DNA of 51,042 nucleotides from Candidatus Aminicenantes bacterium JdFR-78. Lineage in GTDB: Bacteria > Acidobacteriota > Aminicenantia > JdFR-78. The stretch spans positions 1 to 51,042 of the forward strand of contig MTON01000025.1 in the NCBI GenBank assembly GCA_002010665.1, in the 5' to 3' direction. Below are positions 25,049 to 33,927 of this stretch, piece after piece. The stretch's first letter is position 1. The number at the start of each line of letters is the position of its first letter. Position numbers and translations under genes: made by a program. The notes under the pieces are model-generated. The model made no database searches and had not been told where the DNA came from. It saw nothing but the letters and a program-made list of their open reading frames with translations.

Positions 25049-28000
25049 ATGAAAAAAACGATTTTAATTTTTGGGATTTTATTGGTTTTTATCTCCCTAA
25101 GTAGCAATGCCCAGGTTTCTATTAAACATCAGAAAGCTTTTAATGCTCCTGGGAAAGGGAAAATCAGCGCATGGATTGATGAAGAGCTTAATTCTCATGG
25201 AACAGAATTTACTATTGCTCAAGGCCTTGTAGCAAGAAATTTTAAAACAAGTTACTTTATGGACGGAGACGCCTTTGATAGTTATAGAGGATATACCATA
25301 TACAATTTTGGAAATAATAGAATAATTTATCAGTGGACCAAGTTTAAAACAAATAAGCCATCTGAAATTGGTGGACCTCTTGAAAATTTGAGACTTCCTC
25401 CAGGGAAATATTTACTTGCTATAAGTGGAAGAAAAGGGACGCATGTAGGGATAGAGTTTGAGCTTATTAAATGGCCACCCCCGATTACCACTCCAACTCC
25501 GTCAACAACTTCTCAATCTTCACCCAAAACCTCTTCTCCACCTGCTCAACCTTCTCCTACGGCTATTACTCCCCAAAAACCTCTAGGAGTGAAAATATTT
25601 AATGCACCAGGGACTTATTCAATTAGTGCCTTAATTGATCCCGATTGTAATCCTCAAAATACAACATTTCGGATTGCACCGGGGTTTATTGCTAAAAACT
25701 TTGAGGTTACTGAATTAAGGTCAGGTAGAAATTGTTATACAAAGTTACCTATTGATTCTAAAGGATTCACTTTATTAAAATTAGTAAAAGAAAAGGGAAA
25801 AACAAAAAAAGGAATAATCTATAGGTGGTATAAATCCAAAAATGGAACAATAGATGAAATTGGCGGTCCTTTTAATAATTTAACTCTTGGAGCAGGAACC
25901 TATATTCTTTCTGTTGATGGAGGAATAAACGCTTATGTTGAGTTAAAGTTTGAAGTTGTAAGTCCAGCCCCTGGTAAAGGGAAGCAAACTGGAACATTTA
26001 CTGGCTATGTGAGAACTTCAAGTTATCCCTACACAATAATCAGAGGATTAAAGGGCTGTAGAATAATTATTCTTAATGCGAATGCTCCTGGTCTTTTAAC
26101 TGGTGGTCAACCAGGTGCCCCAGCTCAAGTCTGTGATAGGGTATTGGGCCCAGCCACAATATTTGCAGATTATTCCACTGATTCCGAGGGTTTTTATAAA
26201 ATATCTTTACCTATTGGAAAGTACAAAGTATTATTCTGGGCTCCAGGTTATGTTTATAAGATATACACTATAAACATTAAGAGAGGAATAAATGCTCCTG
26301 TGCTAAGTCATTATGATTCAGAAAAGCCTCCTATAAAACCAGGTGTAACATTGAATAAATTTCAAGGCACTGATGGTCATCTATGTTTAGAATTTGATAG
26401 CTCGGTTAAACACCTAAAAGCAGGAAAGCCTGCAATAACTCCTCCTTCCCCTGCCTCAACTAAAACTAAGCCAGCTGCACCTCCATCTGAACCGAAGACG
26501 CCTGAGAAACCAGTTGTTCCATCAAAGCCTGTTCCAAAAACAACTGGCAAACCTTCCTTAACCGAGGTCAGAGGGCCTTTTCCAGGTGGAAAGCATTTCG
26601 CGGCACTTTCGAGTTTTGAGGATTCAGGTATATGGGTATCATCTGGAAGAATAGCTAAGGATTTCGAGATCACAAATAGTAGTACCCAATTGAGTTTTGA
26701 AATAACGGATCCAAAAGGGAGGGTAGTTTTTAGTTTTGAACGAAGTTCTTCCGGAAAGGTGATTGAAAAGCCATGTTCCCTCAGTGAATTAATTTTAAAG
26801 TCTAATAAAGAAGGCTGGTATAGAGTTCATACAATTGCAGGTACAGGAAATCTGATGTATCGTCTTTACGAGGCAAAAGGAATGGAGACCGGACAACCTT
26901 CCCAGCAAATACAGAAACCTTCTATTAAACCTTCTAAACCCATTACACCTCCTAAGAGTGGCATCAAATATGGTAAAGAAGCTGACCTAGTTGTTTTAGC
27001 AGGTGATATTGATAATTTGGGTTTTGGGTGGCCTCCAGGATTTGATGTTTTCTCCGGAAACTCTACTCCAATTCACGATTACCCTTGGAAGCCTGACCCA
27101 AATGAGGCAAGTGGGACAGACAGGATTATGGTAGGAACAAGCTATACAGGACATTCACCCATAGGTGCGGATGGCTATACAAATACCACTAATCGCCCTG
27201 AAAATTTACCCCAACCAATTTTTATGGAGTACAGTCTTGCTGGTATCCAAGTTAACTCAGCCGTTATCCAAATGTTTGTGGATGATTTTCAATCGCCTCA
27301 TTTTAAAAGTAAATTTCAAGTGAAACTGAATGGGAAGCGGGCTCCATTTCTGGAAAATATATTAAATTCCTTAGATCAGACAGGTCCCATTGGAAAACTT
27401 ATAACTGCTAAGGTTCCGGTAGATTTTTTGGATTTAATCCGTAGTGGAAAATTAGAAATTTATATAGACGACCCCACAACAGGAGCAGGAGATGGATTCG
27501 CTATAGATTTTGTTCGACTGTTAATTAATCCAGCTCCCTTTAAATATACTGGGCGTATATCCGGGCATGTATTAGATGTTTCAACTGGTGAACCAATTCA
27601 AGGAGCAATGGTATCTGCTTCTGGGCTTGTAAGTATTAGAACAGATAATAATGGAGCCTACATTCTGGATAATATACCCGCTGGTCTTTCTATAGTTACA
27701 GTCTCCAAAGCAGGATATATTTCACAAACCCTTTCAAAAGACTTGCCGTCTGGAGCGGAATTAATTTTAGACTTTAAGTTATATCCTGAGAAAAAACCAT
27801 CCGCAAAACTTATAAATGGAAATTTCTCTCAAGGATTAAAAGGATGGACTATAAAATCTCATGGATATGGAAGTTCGCCCGATTCTCGAGCAGAGATTTT
27901 TGGACCTGATTACAGCAATGGATTTCTAAGGATAGGAGTTTGCGGAGGTTATCATTCTGCAAGTCAGGAAATAGCTGTCTCTAATTTGGATATTAAATTT

Positions 28001-28717
28001 AATGCTAAACTTAGAGTGCAAAGATGGTCAACCTTCTGGGGACAGAATGGAGGTTGGGCTGCAGTAGCCCTAACTTATCTCAATAAAAGTAACAATTCCA
28101 TTGGCATAATCTATTATTATCTCAATCCATATAGTACTTCTGAAAATAGACCTGGGATATACTGGGTTAAGCTTGGGACAGGTCTTCCAGTGCCAACAGA
28201 TTGGATAAATGTAAATGTGAATCTTGGGGAAGTGGCAAGAAAACTGCTTGATATTAATCCAAATAATGTTACCAAAATTAGAATTACTGCGGTTGTTTTT
28301 GGCACCCATGAAGACGGGACTTATACAATAGCTGATTTTGACGATTTTTATTTGAATTATCCAGAAAGTAAAGCGGTTTCCAAGCCAACTGGAGAAAAAT
28401 CGGAAAAACTTGGTTCAGGCCAAATATTTTCTATTAGCGGTATCTGGAATACTAATTTCGGGCAAATGAAAATTATGCAATCAGGGAACAGGGTTACTGG
28501 AACTTATACTCACGATAAAGGGAAAATAGAAGGAATACTTAATGGAAATATTCTGATTGGGAAATGGTCAGAGGCTCCTTCTTATAGTCCTCCAAATGAT
28601 GCTGGAGATATCAAATTCATTTTTTCAAAAGATTTTAAATCTTTTACAGGATATTGGAGATATGGATTTGGCGGGAAAGATTGGAGTGGTCACTGGTATG
28701 GTAGTCGCGTGAAATAA
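25049..28717 (+). CDS. Large secreted modular protein with repeat domains and carboxypeptidase-regulatory-like domain
   Basis: A 1222-residue exported protein with a signal peptide ([17 protein letters not shown], residues 4-21). Two related domains of about 115 residues (about 27-142 and 183-300) share FNAPG, an APGFIAKNF / AQGLVARNF block, a YRWYK / YQWTK strand and an EIGGPxxNL motif. A third, more distant copy lies near 515-612. Pro/Ser/Thr-rich linkers (about 144-180, 457-505, 615-648) separate them. Later come a carboxypeptidase-regulatory-like beta-sandwich (832-905, [20 protein letters not shown]), a carbohydrate-binding-like sandwich from about 919 and a C-terminal [12 protein letters not shown] domain (1125-1222) with [12 protein letters not shown]. 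No catalytic site is recognised; adhesion or glycan binding is plausible. Confidence 0.75.
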   Translation: MKKTILIFGILLVFISLSSNAQVSIKHQKAFNAPGKGKISAWIDEELNSHGTEFTIAQGLVARNFKTSYFMDGDAFDSYRGYTIYNFGNNRIIYQWTKFKTNKPSEIGGPLENLRLPPGKYLLAISGRKGTHVGIEFELIKWPPPITTPTPSTTSQSSPKTSSPPAQPSPTAITPQKPLGVKIFNAPGTYSISALIDPDCNPQNTTFRIAPGFIAKNFEVTELRSGRNCYTKLPIDSKGFTLLKLVKEKGKTKKGIIYRWYKSKNGTIDEIGGPFNNLTLGAGTYILSVDGGINAYVELKFEVVSPAPGKGKQTGTFTGYVRTSSYPYTIIRGLKGCRIIILNANAPGLLTGGQPGAPAQVCDRVLGPATIFADYSTDSEGFYKISLPIGKYKVLFWAPGYVYKIYTINIKRGINAPVLSHYDSEKPPIKPGVTLNKFQGTDGHLCLEFDSSVKHLKAGKPAITPPSPASTKTKPAAPPSEPKTPEKPVVPSKPVPKTTGKPSLTEVRGPFPGGKHFAALSSFEDSGIWVSSGRIAKDFEITNSSTQLSFEITDPKGRVVFSFERSSSGKVIEKPCSLSELILKSNKEGWYRVHTIAGTGNLMYRLYEAKGMETGQPSQQIQKPSIKPSKPITPPKSGIKYGKEADLVVLAGDIDNLGFGWPPGFDVFSGNSTPIHDYPWKPDPNEASGTDRIMVGTSYTGHSPIGADGYTNTTNRPENLPQPIFMEYSLAGIQVNSAVIQMFVDDFQSPHFKSKFQVKLNGKRAPFLENILNSLDQTGPIGKLITAKVPVDFLDLIRSGKLEIYIDDPTTGAGDGFAIDFVRLLINPAPFKYTGRISGHVLDVSTGEPIQGAMVSASGLVSIRTDNNGAYILDNIPAGLSIVTVSKAGYISQTLSKDLPSGAELILDFKLYPEKKPSAKLINGNFSQGLKGWTIKSHGYGSSPDSRAEIFGPDYSNGFLRIGVCGGYHSASQEIAVSNLDIKFNAKLRVQRWSTFWGQNGGWAAVALTYLNKSNNSIGIIYYYLNPYSTSENRPGIYWVKLGTGLPVPTDWINVNVNLGEVARKLLDINPNNVTKIRITAVVFGTHEDGTYTIADFDDFYLNYPESKAVSKPTGEKSEKLGSGQIFSISGIWNTNFGQMKIMQSGNRVTGTYTHDKGKIEGILNGNILIGKWSEAPSYSPPNDAGDIKFIFSKDFKSFTGYWRYGFGGKDWSGHWYGSRVK

Positions 28718-28764
28718 TTTTTATATGTTTTAATTTATTTTATATGTTTTGAAGGAGGACAAGA

Positions 28765-29223
28765 ATGAAATGGTACATTAAATTGGCTCTTGTATTTATA
28801 GCCATAATTGGGTTAGTGATTGGGTTTATAATTTATGACCGATTAACTTCTGGTAAAATAATTTACAAGACAATCATAGATGGAACCCAGTATAAACAAC
28901 AGGTTTTAAAATTTAATATTGAACAACCTAAGTTAACTCATGTTCTAATTATTAATCCATCAATAGAAAGTGGATGGGGAGATCCTGATGTTTTTATTAT
29001 CGCTACCCTTACAGATCCTCAAAATAATAATCTTGTAACTATTGGAAGAGATATAGTTTTTGGTGGAATAAAACCAAGTCCTGCATATCAGAGAAGTTAT
29101 TCAGATTATAGGGAAAAATTTCCCTTTAAACCAACTTTAGTCGGAGAATACACTTTTAAGTTAACTGTTTTAACAGAGCATGTTAAGGATGTTTATATTG
29201 CCGTAGGAAGAAAGGGTAAATAG
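28765..29223 (+). CDS. Uncharacterised membrane-anchored protein
   Basis: A 152-residue protein with one N-terminal transmembrane anchor (LALVFIAIIGLVIGFIIYD) and an extracytoplasmic, probably beta-rich domain containing GWGDPDVFIIATLTDPQ and GEYTFKLTVLTEHVKDVYIA, reminiscent of pre-peptidase or immunoglobulin-like sandwiches. No family is recognised. The start ATG has GAAGGAGG upstream. It lies 47 bp after the giant secreted protein and one base before the next gene, so the three probably form one unit and this may be an accessory envelope protein. Confidence 0.7.
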   Translation: MKWYIKLALVFIAIIGLVIGFIIYDRLTSGKIIYKTIIDGTQYKQQVLKFNIEQPKLTHVLIINPSIESGWGDPDVFIIATLTDPQNNNLVTIGRDIVFGGIKPSPAYQRSYSDYREKFPFKPTLVGEYTFKLTVLTEHVKDVYIAVGRKGK

Positions 29224-29224
29224 A

Positions 29225-29782
29225 ATGGCAGAGAAAATAGCATTCCTCATTATTGGGGCTCTTGTGATTTTTACTTTTATTTTATGTTTCTGGTTAAATT
29301 TTTATTTAGGCCTTTTTATGTTGATTTTCTCTATTTGCGTAATCTGGTGGATTTATGGAGTGAGAAAAAAGAAGATTGATAAAGTATTGGCTGATGTGGC
29401 AAAGGATATCGGGCTTTCCTGTAATAAAAGTTTATTAAAATATGCTTCTCTGCGAGGGAAATACAAAGGATTTGAAACAGAGATAGGGATTTACAATGAT
29501 ATAGATGCTTTTGGGGGTTTAGGGACAATTTTAGCTTCAATTACTGGCTCAGGAAGTATGGCTACTTTGAATATTCGGAATTTTACTGGTATAAGGATAA
29601 AACATAATTTGCATTTTAAAAAAAGCAAAGTTATTTCAGAAACTTTTCCAAAAATTATTGCACATGGTAATGAAATTTTCTTAATTTTTCCGAATATCTC
29701 AGATAAAAAAGAAGAGATCAAAAAACATCTTGAAAACTTAATCAATATTTTACGTGATTTATCAAATGAATCCATGAAGTAA
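29225..29782 (+). CDS. Uncharacterised two-helix membrane protein
   Basis: A 185-residue protein with two adjacent N-terminal transmembrane helices (AFLIIGALVIFTFILCFWL and LGLFMLIFSICVIWWIYGV), then a cytoplasmic domain of about 130 residues. That domain has the pattern LRGKYKGFETEIGIYNDI, a Gly/Ser-rich turn (ASITGSGSMATL) and a charged C-terminal helix. This organisation is common in DUF-type proteins that may bind ligands beside a membrane hairpin, but I cannot name a family. It starts one base after the previous stop and is cotranscribed. Confidence 0.65.
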   Translation: MAEKIAFLIIGALVIFTFILCFWLNFYLGLFMLIFSICVIWWIYGVRKKKIDKVLADVAKDIGLSCNKSLLKYASLRGKYKGFETEIGIYNDIDAFGGLGTILASITGSGSMATLNIRNFTGIRIKHNLHFKKSKVISETFPKIIAHGNEIFLIFPNISDKKEEIKKHLENLINILRDLSNESMK

Positions 29783-29846
29783 ATTAGTTTGGTTTTATAT
29801 TGAAATCCACATCCTCAATCATTATATTTTAAAAACGGAGGAAAAA

Positions 29847-30116
29847 ATGAGAGATTTAAAAGTAGAAGTAATTAAAGTTAAAGAGCGATGTGGGGCTAAA
29901 CATAAACCAGGTGATGTTTTTTATATAAGGGGATTAGGAATGGTAGAGATTCCTGGAAATAAGAAAGTTTGTCTTTATGCTTTGGCAAGTCTTGTCCCAT
30001 TTCTTACAGCTAAACAAAGAGAGGACGAACTTCCCCAAGATGACTGGATTGCTGAGACTACTGAATTAGCATGCCCTGACCCAAAGGGTGTTATATTTAA
30101 AATAACAACAATTTAA
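29847..30116 (+). CDS. TIGR04076 family protein
   Basis: An 89-residue protein matching the TIGR04076 pattern: VKERCGAKHKPGDVFYI, an IPGNKKVCLYALASLVPFLT core, and the ending ACPDPKGVIFKI. The three cysteines (in ERCG, KVCLY and LACPDP) are typical of the family. The function is unknown; members are small cytoplasmic proteins common in anaerobes. The start ATG has GGAGG 6 nt upstream. It is separated from its neighbours by about 60-70 bp on either side. Confidence 0.75.
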   Translation: MRDLKVEVIKVKERCGAKHKPGDVFYIRGLGMVEIPGNKKVCLYALASLVPFLTAKQREDELPQDDWIAETTELACPDPKGVIFKITTI

Positions 30117-30152
30117 ATTTTATAAGCATAAAAATCTCCTACTAAATTTTAT

Positions 30153-30181
30153 TTGACCCCTTTTATTTTTTCTATTATTAG
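30153..30181 (+). promoter_or_regulatory. Promoter predicted to give a leaderless permease mRNA
   Basis: TTGACC (30153-30158), 17 bp, TATTAG (30176-30181), then 7 bp to the ATG at 30189. The predicted +1 coincides with the start codon. There is no Shine-Dalgarno. As at 5325, the TTG of the -35 box is in frame and mimics a start codon. Confidence 0.55.
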
Positions 30182-30188
30182 TTTAATT

Positions 30189-31493
30189 ATGAAAAAAAGA
30201 AATTCTCAATTGTTAGAAGATTTTTCTCTTGTAAAAGTTCCTCTTAATGAAAGAAAAAATTGGGTAAATTTAGCAGTAATATGGATTGGAATTGCTGTTG
30301 TAATGTCTGCAATTTTTAGAGGGATGATGATAGGAATCGGCCTCGGGAGAATATCAAGTGTGATAATTTCGTATATCCTTGGAGAAATAATTCTGATAGG
30401 AATGATGGGTCTTACTGGCTATATAGGTTCAAAAACAGGGTTCTCAACCCCTCTTATTGCTAATTTCTCCTTTGGAAGAATCGGAGCAATAATGATTTCT
30501 CTATCCATAGCTCTCTCTTTAATAGGATGGTTTGGAGTACAAGCTGCCTTTTTTGCCAGAACTGTCCAGTTTTACTTAAACACAAATTTTTCTTTACCCA
30601 TGTTTTCCTTCATCTGTGGAATATTAATGATGATACCTGCGATTTTCGGTATAAGAGGGCTAAGTGCTCTGAGCTGGATAGCTTCTCCTTTTATGATTTT
30701 AATTTTTTTATTTGGAATTATTAAAACTGGTTTTCATTTTTTGCCACCAGATAAATTAATTTCATTAGCTCTTAATCATAAACCAGACCCATATCCGATA
30801 GATATAGGTTCTGCAGCATCAATTGTTGCAGGAGGATTTATTGTTGGAGCAACAACAAGTGCTGATATTTTTCGATATGCAAAACCTCGATTCAGGGATA
30901 TTTTTTCCGCTGCAACACTTGCAATGCTGGCAAGCGCTTTCCTTCATTTTGTTGGTTCAGTTTTAGCAATGAATACAGGTGTTTATCATGAAAGACTTCC
31001 AGAACTTATAATTAGTAATAAATATCTTGGACTGGGTTTCATGGGTTTCCTTGTGCTATTATTAGCTCAATGGACAACCAATGATAGCAATATTTATTCA
31101 GCTGTTTTAGCTCTGAATAATATTTTCAGAACAAAAAGATGGAAAATAACAATAATAGCTGGAATCTTTGCTTCTCTCTTTGCTGCATTAGGAATACTTG
31201 AAAGATTAGAATTGTTTTTAATAATCCTGACTGTTAGTATTGGTCCAATTGGAGGAATCTTTATATGTGATTATTACATTTTAAAAAAGAATTTTTCTGA
31301 AAATAGAAATTTTTCCAAAATAAATTTTAAATCATTAATAGTTTATTTTATTTCATTTATAATAGGCTGGATTACCTCAGGGCACCCCTTTAAAATAAAA
31401 ATTTTCCCATTTTCTATATTTGCATTTAATGGGATAATTTCTTCAATTTTATTATATTATACTGTAATGAAAATTTTTCCTGATAAGGAGTAA
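30189..31493 (+). CDS. NCS1-family nucleobase/cation symporter (CodB-like)
   Basis: A 434-residue membrane protein with about 12 transmembrane helices. Near the N terminus, VPLNERKNWVNLAVIWIGI and GMMIGIGLG plus GSKTGFSTPLIANFSFGRIG are the NCS1 (nucleobase:cation symporter-1) signature helices 1-3; SADIFRYAKPRF and QWTTNDSNIYSAVLALNNIF are also typical of cytosine permeases. It probably imports a nucleobase, hydantoin-like or related amide. The two following genes (DUF1177 and AroM-like) suggest the substrate is catabolised by them. Start ATG 30189 is chosen because the upstream TTG belongs to a -35 box. Confidence 0.85.
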   Translation: MKKRNSQLLEDFSLVKVPLNERKNWVNLAVIWIGIAVVMSAIFRGMMIGIGLGRISSVIISYILGEIILIGMMGLTGYIGSKTGFSTPLIANFSFGRIGAIMISLSIALSLIGWFGVQAAFFARTVQFYLNTNFSLPMFSFICGILMMIPAIFGIRGLSALSWIASPFMILIFLFGIIKTGFHFLPPDKLISLALNHKPDPYPIDIGSAASIVAGGFIVGATTSADIFRYAKPRFRDIFSAATLAMLASAFLHFVGSVLAMNTGVYHERLPELIISNKYLGLGFMGFLVLLLAQWTTNDSNIYSAVLALNNIFRTKRWKITIIAGIFASLFAALGILERLELFLIILTVSIGPIGGIFICDYYILKKNFSENRNFSKINFKSLIVYFISFIIGWITSGHPFKIKIFPFSIFAFNGIISSILLYYTVMKIFPDKE

Positions 31494-31497
31494 AAAA

Positions 31498-32442
31498 ATG
31501 CCTTTCAAACAAATTATTGAAATTTATGAATTTTTGGATAGTCCTCTTATAAAGGAATCAGAATTAAAGGAACTTTTTATAAATAAGGGTCTTGAAGAAT
31601 CAGAGATTGAAATCCATAGAGTTAAAGGAGAAAGGGGAGAGACGATTTTCATTAAAATTAAAATTTGTGGGAAAGACGGGAAATTAAAAGAGGGAAAGGC
31701 TCCAACATTGGGAATTATAGGACAACTTGGAGGAATAGGTGCAAGACCTCATAAAATTGGTCTGGTCTCTGATGCAGATGGAGCAATTACTGCTCTTGCA
31801 AGTGCAATGAAAATTATTGAGATGAGAAAGAAAGGGGATATGTTGAAAGGAGATGTTATTATAACAACTCATCTCTGCCCGAACTCTCCAGTTATTCCTC
31901 ATGAGCCTGTTCCTTTTATGGGAGCTCCTATTTCAATTGAGGTAATGAACAAATACTGTGTTGATAAACAAATGGATGCCATTCTTTCCATAGATACAAC
32001 AAAAGGTAATAGGATTATTAATCAGAGAGGATTTGCAATTTCTCCTACTGTTAAGGATGGTTATATATTAAGGGTGAGTGAGGATTTATTGGATATTATG
32101 GAAATTGTAAGTGGCAAATTACCTGTTGTTTTTGCAATAACAACTCAGGATATAACCCCTTATGGAAATGAGATTTACCATTTAAACAGTATTATGCAAC
32201 CGTCTACTGCAACAACTGCTCCAGTGGTTGGAGTGGCAATAACTACTGAGATTCCAGTTCCAGGATGTGCCACCGGAGCAAATCATTGCCTTGACATAGA
32301 AATGGCTGTTAGATTTGTTATAGAAGTAGCAAAGGCTTTTGGGGAAGGAAAATGTTCTTTTTATGATGAAGATGAATTTCAAAAATTACTTTCTTTATAT
32401 GGTTCTATGGAACACTTAAAAACTTTAGGAAGGAGGAGTTGA
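31498..32442 (+). CDS. DUF1177 family protein
   Basis: A 314-residue cytoplasmic protein of the DUF1177 family: IGQLGGIGARPHKIGLVSDA, TTHLCPNSPVIPHEPVPFMG and SIDTTKGNRIINQRGFAISP are recognisable blocks, with TTEIPVPGCATGANHCLDIE near the end. Conserved His, Asp and Glu residues hint at a metal-dependent hydrolase or amidase, but no activity is established. The ATG has AAGGAG 6 nt upstream, 4 bp after the permease stop. The stop overlaps the start of the AroM-like gene, implying coupled expression and joint function. Confidence 0.8.
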   Translation: MPFKQIIEIYEFLDSPLIKESELKELFINKGLEESEIEIHRVKGERGETIFIKIKICGKDGKLKEGKAPTLGIIGQLGGIGARPHKIGLVSDADGAITALASAMKIIEMRKKGDMLKGDVIITTHLCPNSPVIPHEPVPFMGAPISIEVMNKYCVDKQMDAILSIDTTKGNRIINQRGFAISPTVKDGYILRVSEDLLDIMEIVSGKLPVVFAITTQDITPYGNEIYHLNSIMQPSTATTAPVVGVAITTEIPVPGCATGANHCLDIEMAVRFVIEVAKAFGEGKCSFYDEDEFQKLLSLYGSMEHLKTLGRRS

Positions 32443-33107
32443 AAGTCATAAAAATATGTCTTCTAACAATTGGTCAATCTCCTCGGAGGGATATTGTTCC
32501 AGAGATAAAATCTATATTTTTACCAGAAATAAAAATTATGGAGAAAGGACTACTTGATAATCTAAGTGAAGAAGAAATAAAGAGATTAAAACCTCAAAAA
32601 GATGAGGATTCCCTTATATCAATTTTGAGAAATGGAAAAACAGTCCAACTTGCTGTTAGAAAAGTAGAATCTCTTTTGGAGGAGCATATTAATAAAATAA
32701 TTAAAGAAAATATTAAAGGAGTAGGGATTTTATGCACACATGATTTTATGGAAAGTAAATATCCTGTTCCAGTAATTTTTCCGTGTAAATTTATAAAATT
32801 CTTAATTGAACAGGTCTATAAAATAAATAAAATTGGAATTGTAATTCCTCTGGAAAATCAGATTAGAATGGTCAAAGGGAAATTCAGATGCAGAGAAGTT
32901 ATTCTCCAGGTGAAATCACCATATATCAAAGAAAAAGGATGGGAAGAAATCGCTGACATTTTTAAAAAAAATAGGGTGGAGGGGGTAGTTCTTGATTGTA
33001 TAGGATATAATATAAAAGACAAAGTGGAAATAGAAAAATATGTTAAAGTACCCGTATTTTTACCACGTTTACTTCTTGTTCATCTTATCAATTTAATATT
33101 TTCATGA
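32439..33107 (+). CDS. AroM family protein
   Basis: A 222-residue protein with the AroM signature CLLTIGQSPRRDIVPE at the N terminus and GVGILCTHDFMESKYPVPVI in the middle; the fold is expected to resemble Asp/Glu/hydantoin racemases, with two Cys near the halves' centres (LCTHD and LDCIGYN). The E. coli AroM name comes from linkage to aroL and says nothing about shikimate. Here it follows a nucleobase-type permease and DUF1177, which suggests a racemase or lyase step on a hydantoin- or amide-like compound (inference). Start TTG 32439, overlapping the previous stop, with GGAAGG upstream. Confidence 0.8.
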   Translation: MKVIKICLLTIGQSPRRDIVPEIKSIFLPEIKIMEKGLLDNLSEEEIKRLKPQKDEDSLISILRNGKTVQLAVRKVESLLEEHINKIIKENIKGVGILCTHDFMESKYPVPVIFPCKFIKFLIEQVYKINKIGIVIPLENQIRMVKGKFRCREVILQVKSPYIKEKGWEEIADIFKKNRVEGVVLDCIGYNIKDKVEIEKYVKVPVFLPRLLLVHLINLIFS

Positions 33108-33136
33108 TTTTATTTCAAAAATCCTTTTTATTCCTA

Positions 33137-33345
33137 TTGACAAAACGAATTTTTTCAATTAAATTTAAAGGTAATAAATGTTCATAACCAAATCATTAAA
33201 GTGGGACTTATACTAAACATCTTATCGAGTAGACCGCTACATTTAAATAAATCCTTTCATAACATTTTTAAAAAATATAGTATTACTATAGATTTAATCA
33301 ACTTTTATAAAAATATATATCATACAAATTTTAAAGGAGGAATAA
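33137..33345 (+). promoter_or_regulatory. Promoter and long leader of the Hdr/hydrogenase operon
   Basis: TTGACA (33137-33142), 17 bp, TAAATT (33160-33165) predicts +1 near 33172 and a leader of about 174 nt. The leader holds a 12-codon ORF (33178-33216, AAGG upstream), a small GTAG-ACCG-CTAC stem (33229-33240) in a patch richer in G+C, and a palindrome at 33276-33290. A second possible promoter, TTACTA (33283-33288), 17 bp, TATAAA (33306-33311), overlaps the palindrome. The leader ends with AAAGGAGG before hdrC. Confidence 0.5.
33276..33290. promoter_or_regulatory. Palindromic operator candidate TATAGT-ATT-ACTATA
   Basis: Perfect 6-bp inverted repeat with a 3-bp centre, 56 bp before the hdrC start and overlapping a candidate -35 box. 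It does not match the Rex or Fnr consensus. The regulator is unknown. Confidence 0.45.
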
Positions 33346-33927
33346 ATGGAGATTGAAAGAAAGGTAAAATATGAAGCTGAATTGGACAAAAATTTTTTAA
33401 GGGAAATAATCGAACTATCTCATTGCGAAGAAATTGAAAGGTGTATTCAATGTGGAACTTGTAGCAGTTCTTGTCCAATGGCAGTTTATATGGATTATCC
33501 ACCAAGAAAAATTATGGCAATGGTTAAAGAAGGTTTTAAGGACGAAGCACTGAGGAGCTTTACTATTTGGCTCTGTTCCTCCTGTTATACTTGTACTGTT
33601 AGATGTCCTGCTCAAATAAAAATCACTGATGTTATGTATGCACTTAAGAGAAAGGCTATTGAAGACGGGGTTTATCCCGCTCGCTTCTCAATTCCTGTGC
33701 TTGATAAAGAAATGACTAAAATTATTCAGTCAACTGGAAGAAATTGGGAAATAGGAGTTGTAGTAAAGCTCTACTTGAAAACAAATCCATTTGGTTTGCT
33801 AAAGATGGCTCCTATTGGATTGAAACTAATTAAAACTGGAAGAATGAGTTTCAAGAAAGAGTCAATTAAGAATAAAAAACAATTGAGGAAATTGCTTAAT
33901 TTAATGAAGGAGGAAACAAATGCATGA
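33346..33927 (+). CDS. hdrC: Heterodisulfide reductase subunit C-like protein
   Basis: A 193-residue soluble iron-sulfur protein. Two [4Fe-4S] motifs are clear: C33-x2-C36-x2-C39-x3-C43 (CIQCGTCSSSCP) and C77-x2-C80-x2-C83-x3-C87 (CSSCYTCTVRCP). PPRKIMAMVKEGF between them is typical of HdrC. It relays electrons from HdrA to HdrB. This form is the soluble type, with no membrane anchor. The start ATG has AAAGGAGG upstream; its stop overlaps hdrB by 8 bp. It opens a 19-gene operon. Confidence 0.93.
   Translation: MEIERKVKYEAELDKNFLREIIELSHCEEIERCIQCGTCSSSCPMAVYMDYPPRKIMAMVKEGFKDEALRSFTIWLCSSCYTCTVRCPAQIKITDVMYALKRKAIEDGVYPARFSIPVLDKEMTKIIQSTGRNWEIGVVVKLYLKTNPFGLLKMAPIGLKLIKTGRMSFKKESIKNKKQLRKLLNLMKEETNA

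Noticed and set aside
33178-33216. 12-codon ORF in the hdrC leader as a gene
   Set aside because: Too short and without recognisable content or a strong ribosome site; mentioned only as part of the leader.
33217-33242. CTTATCGAG... in the hdrC leader resembling the start of a SAM-I riboswitch
   Set aside because: Only the first few bases match; the GAGGGA/GGCC core and the expected pairing are absent.
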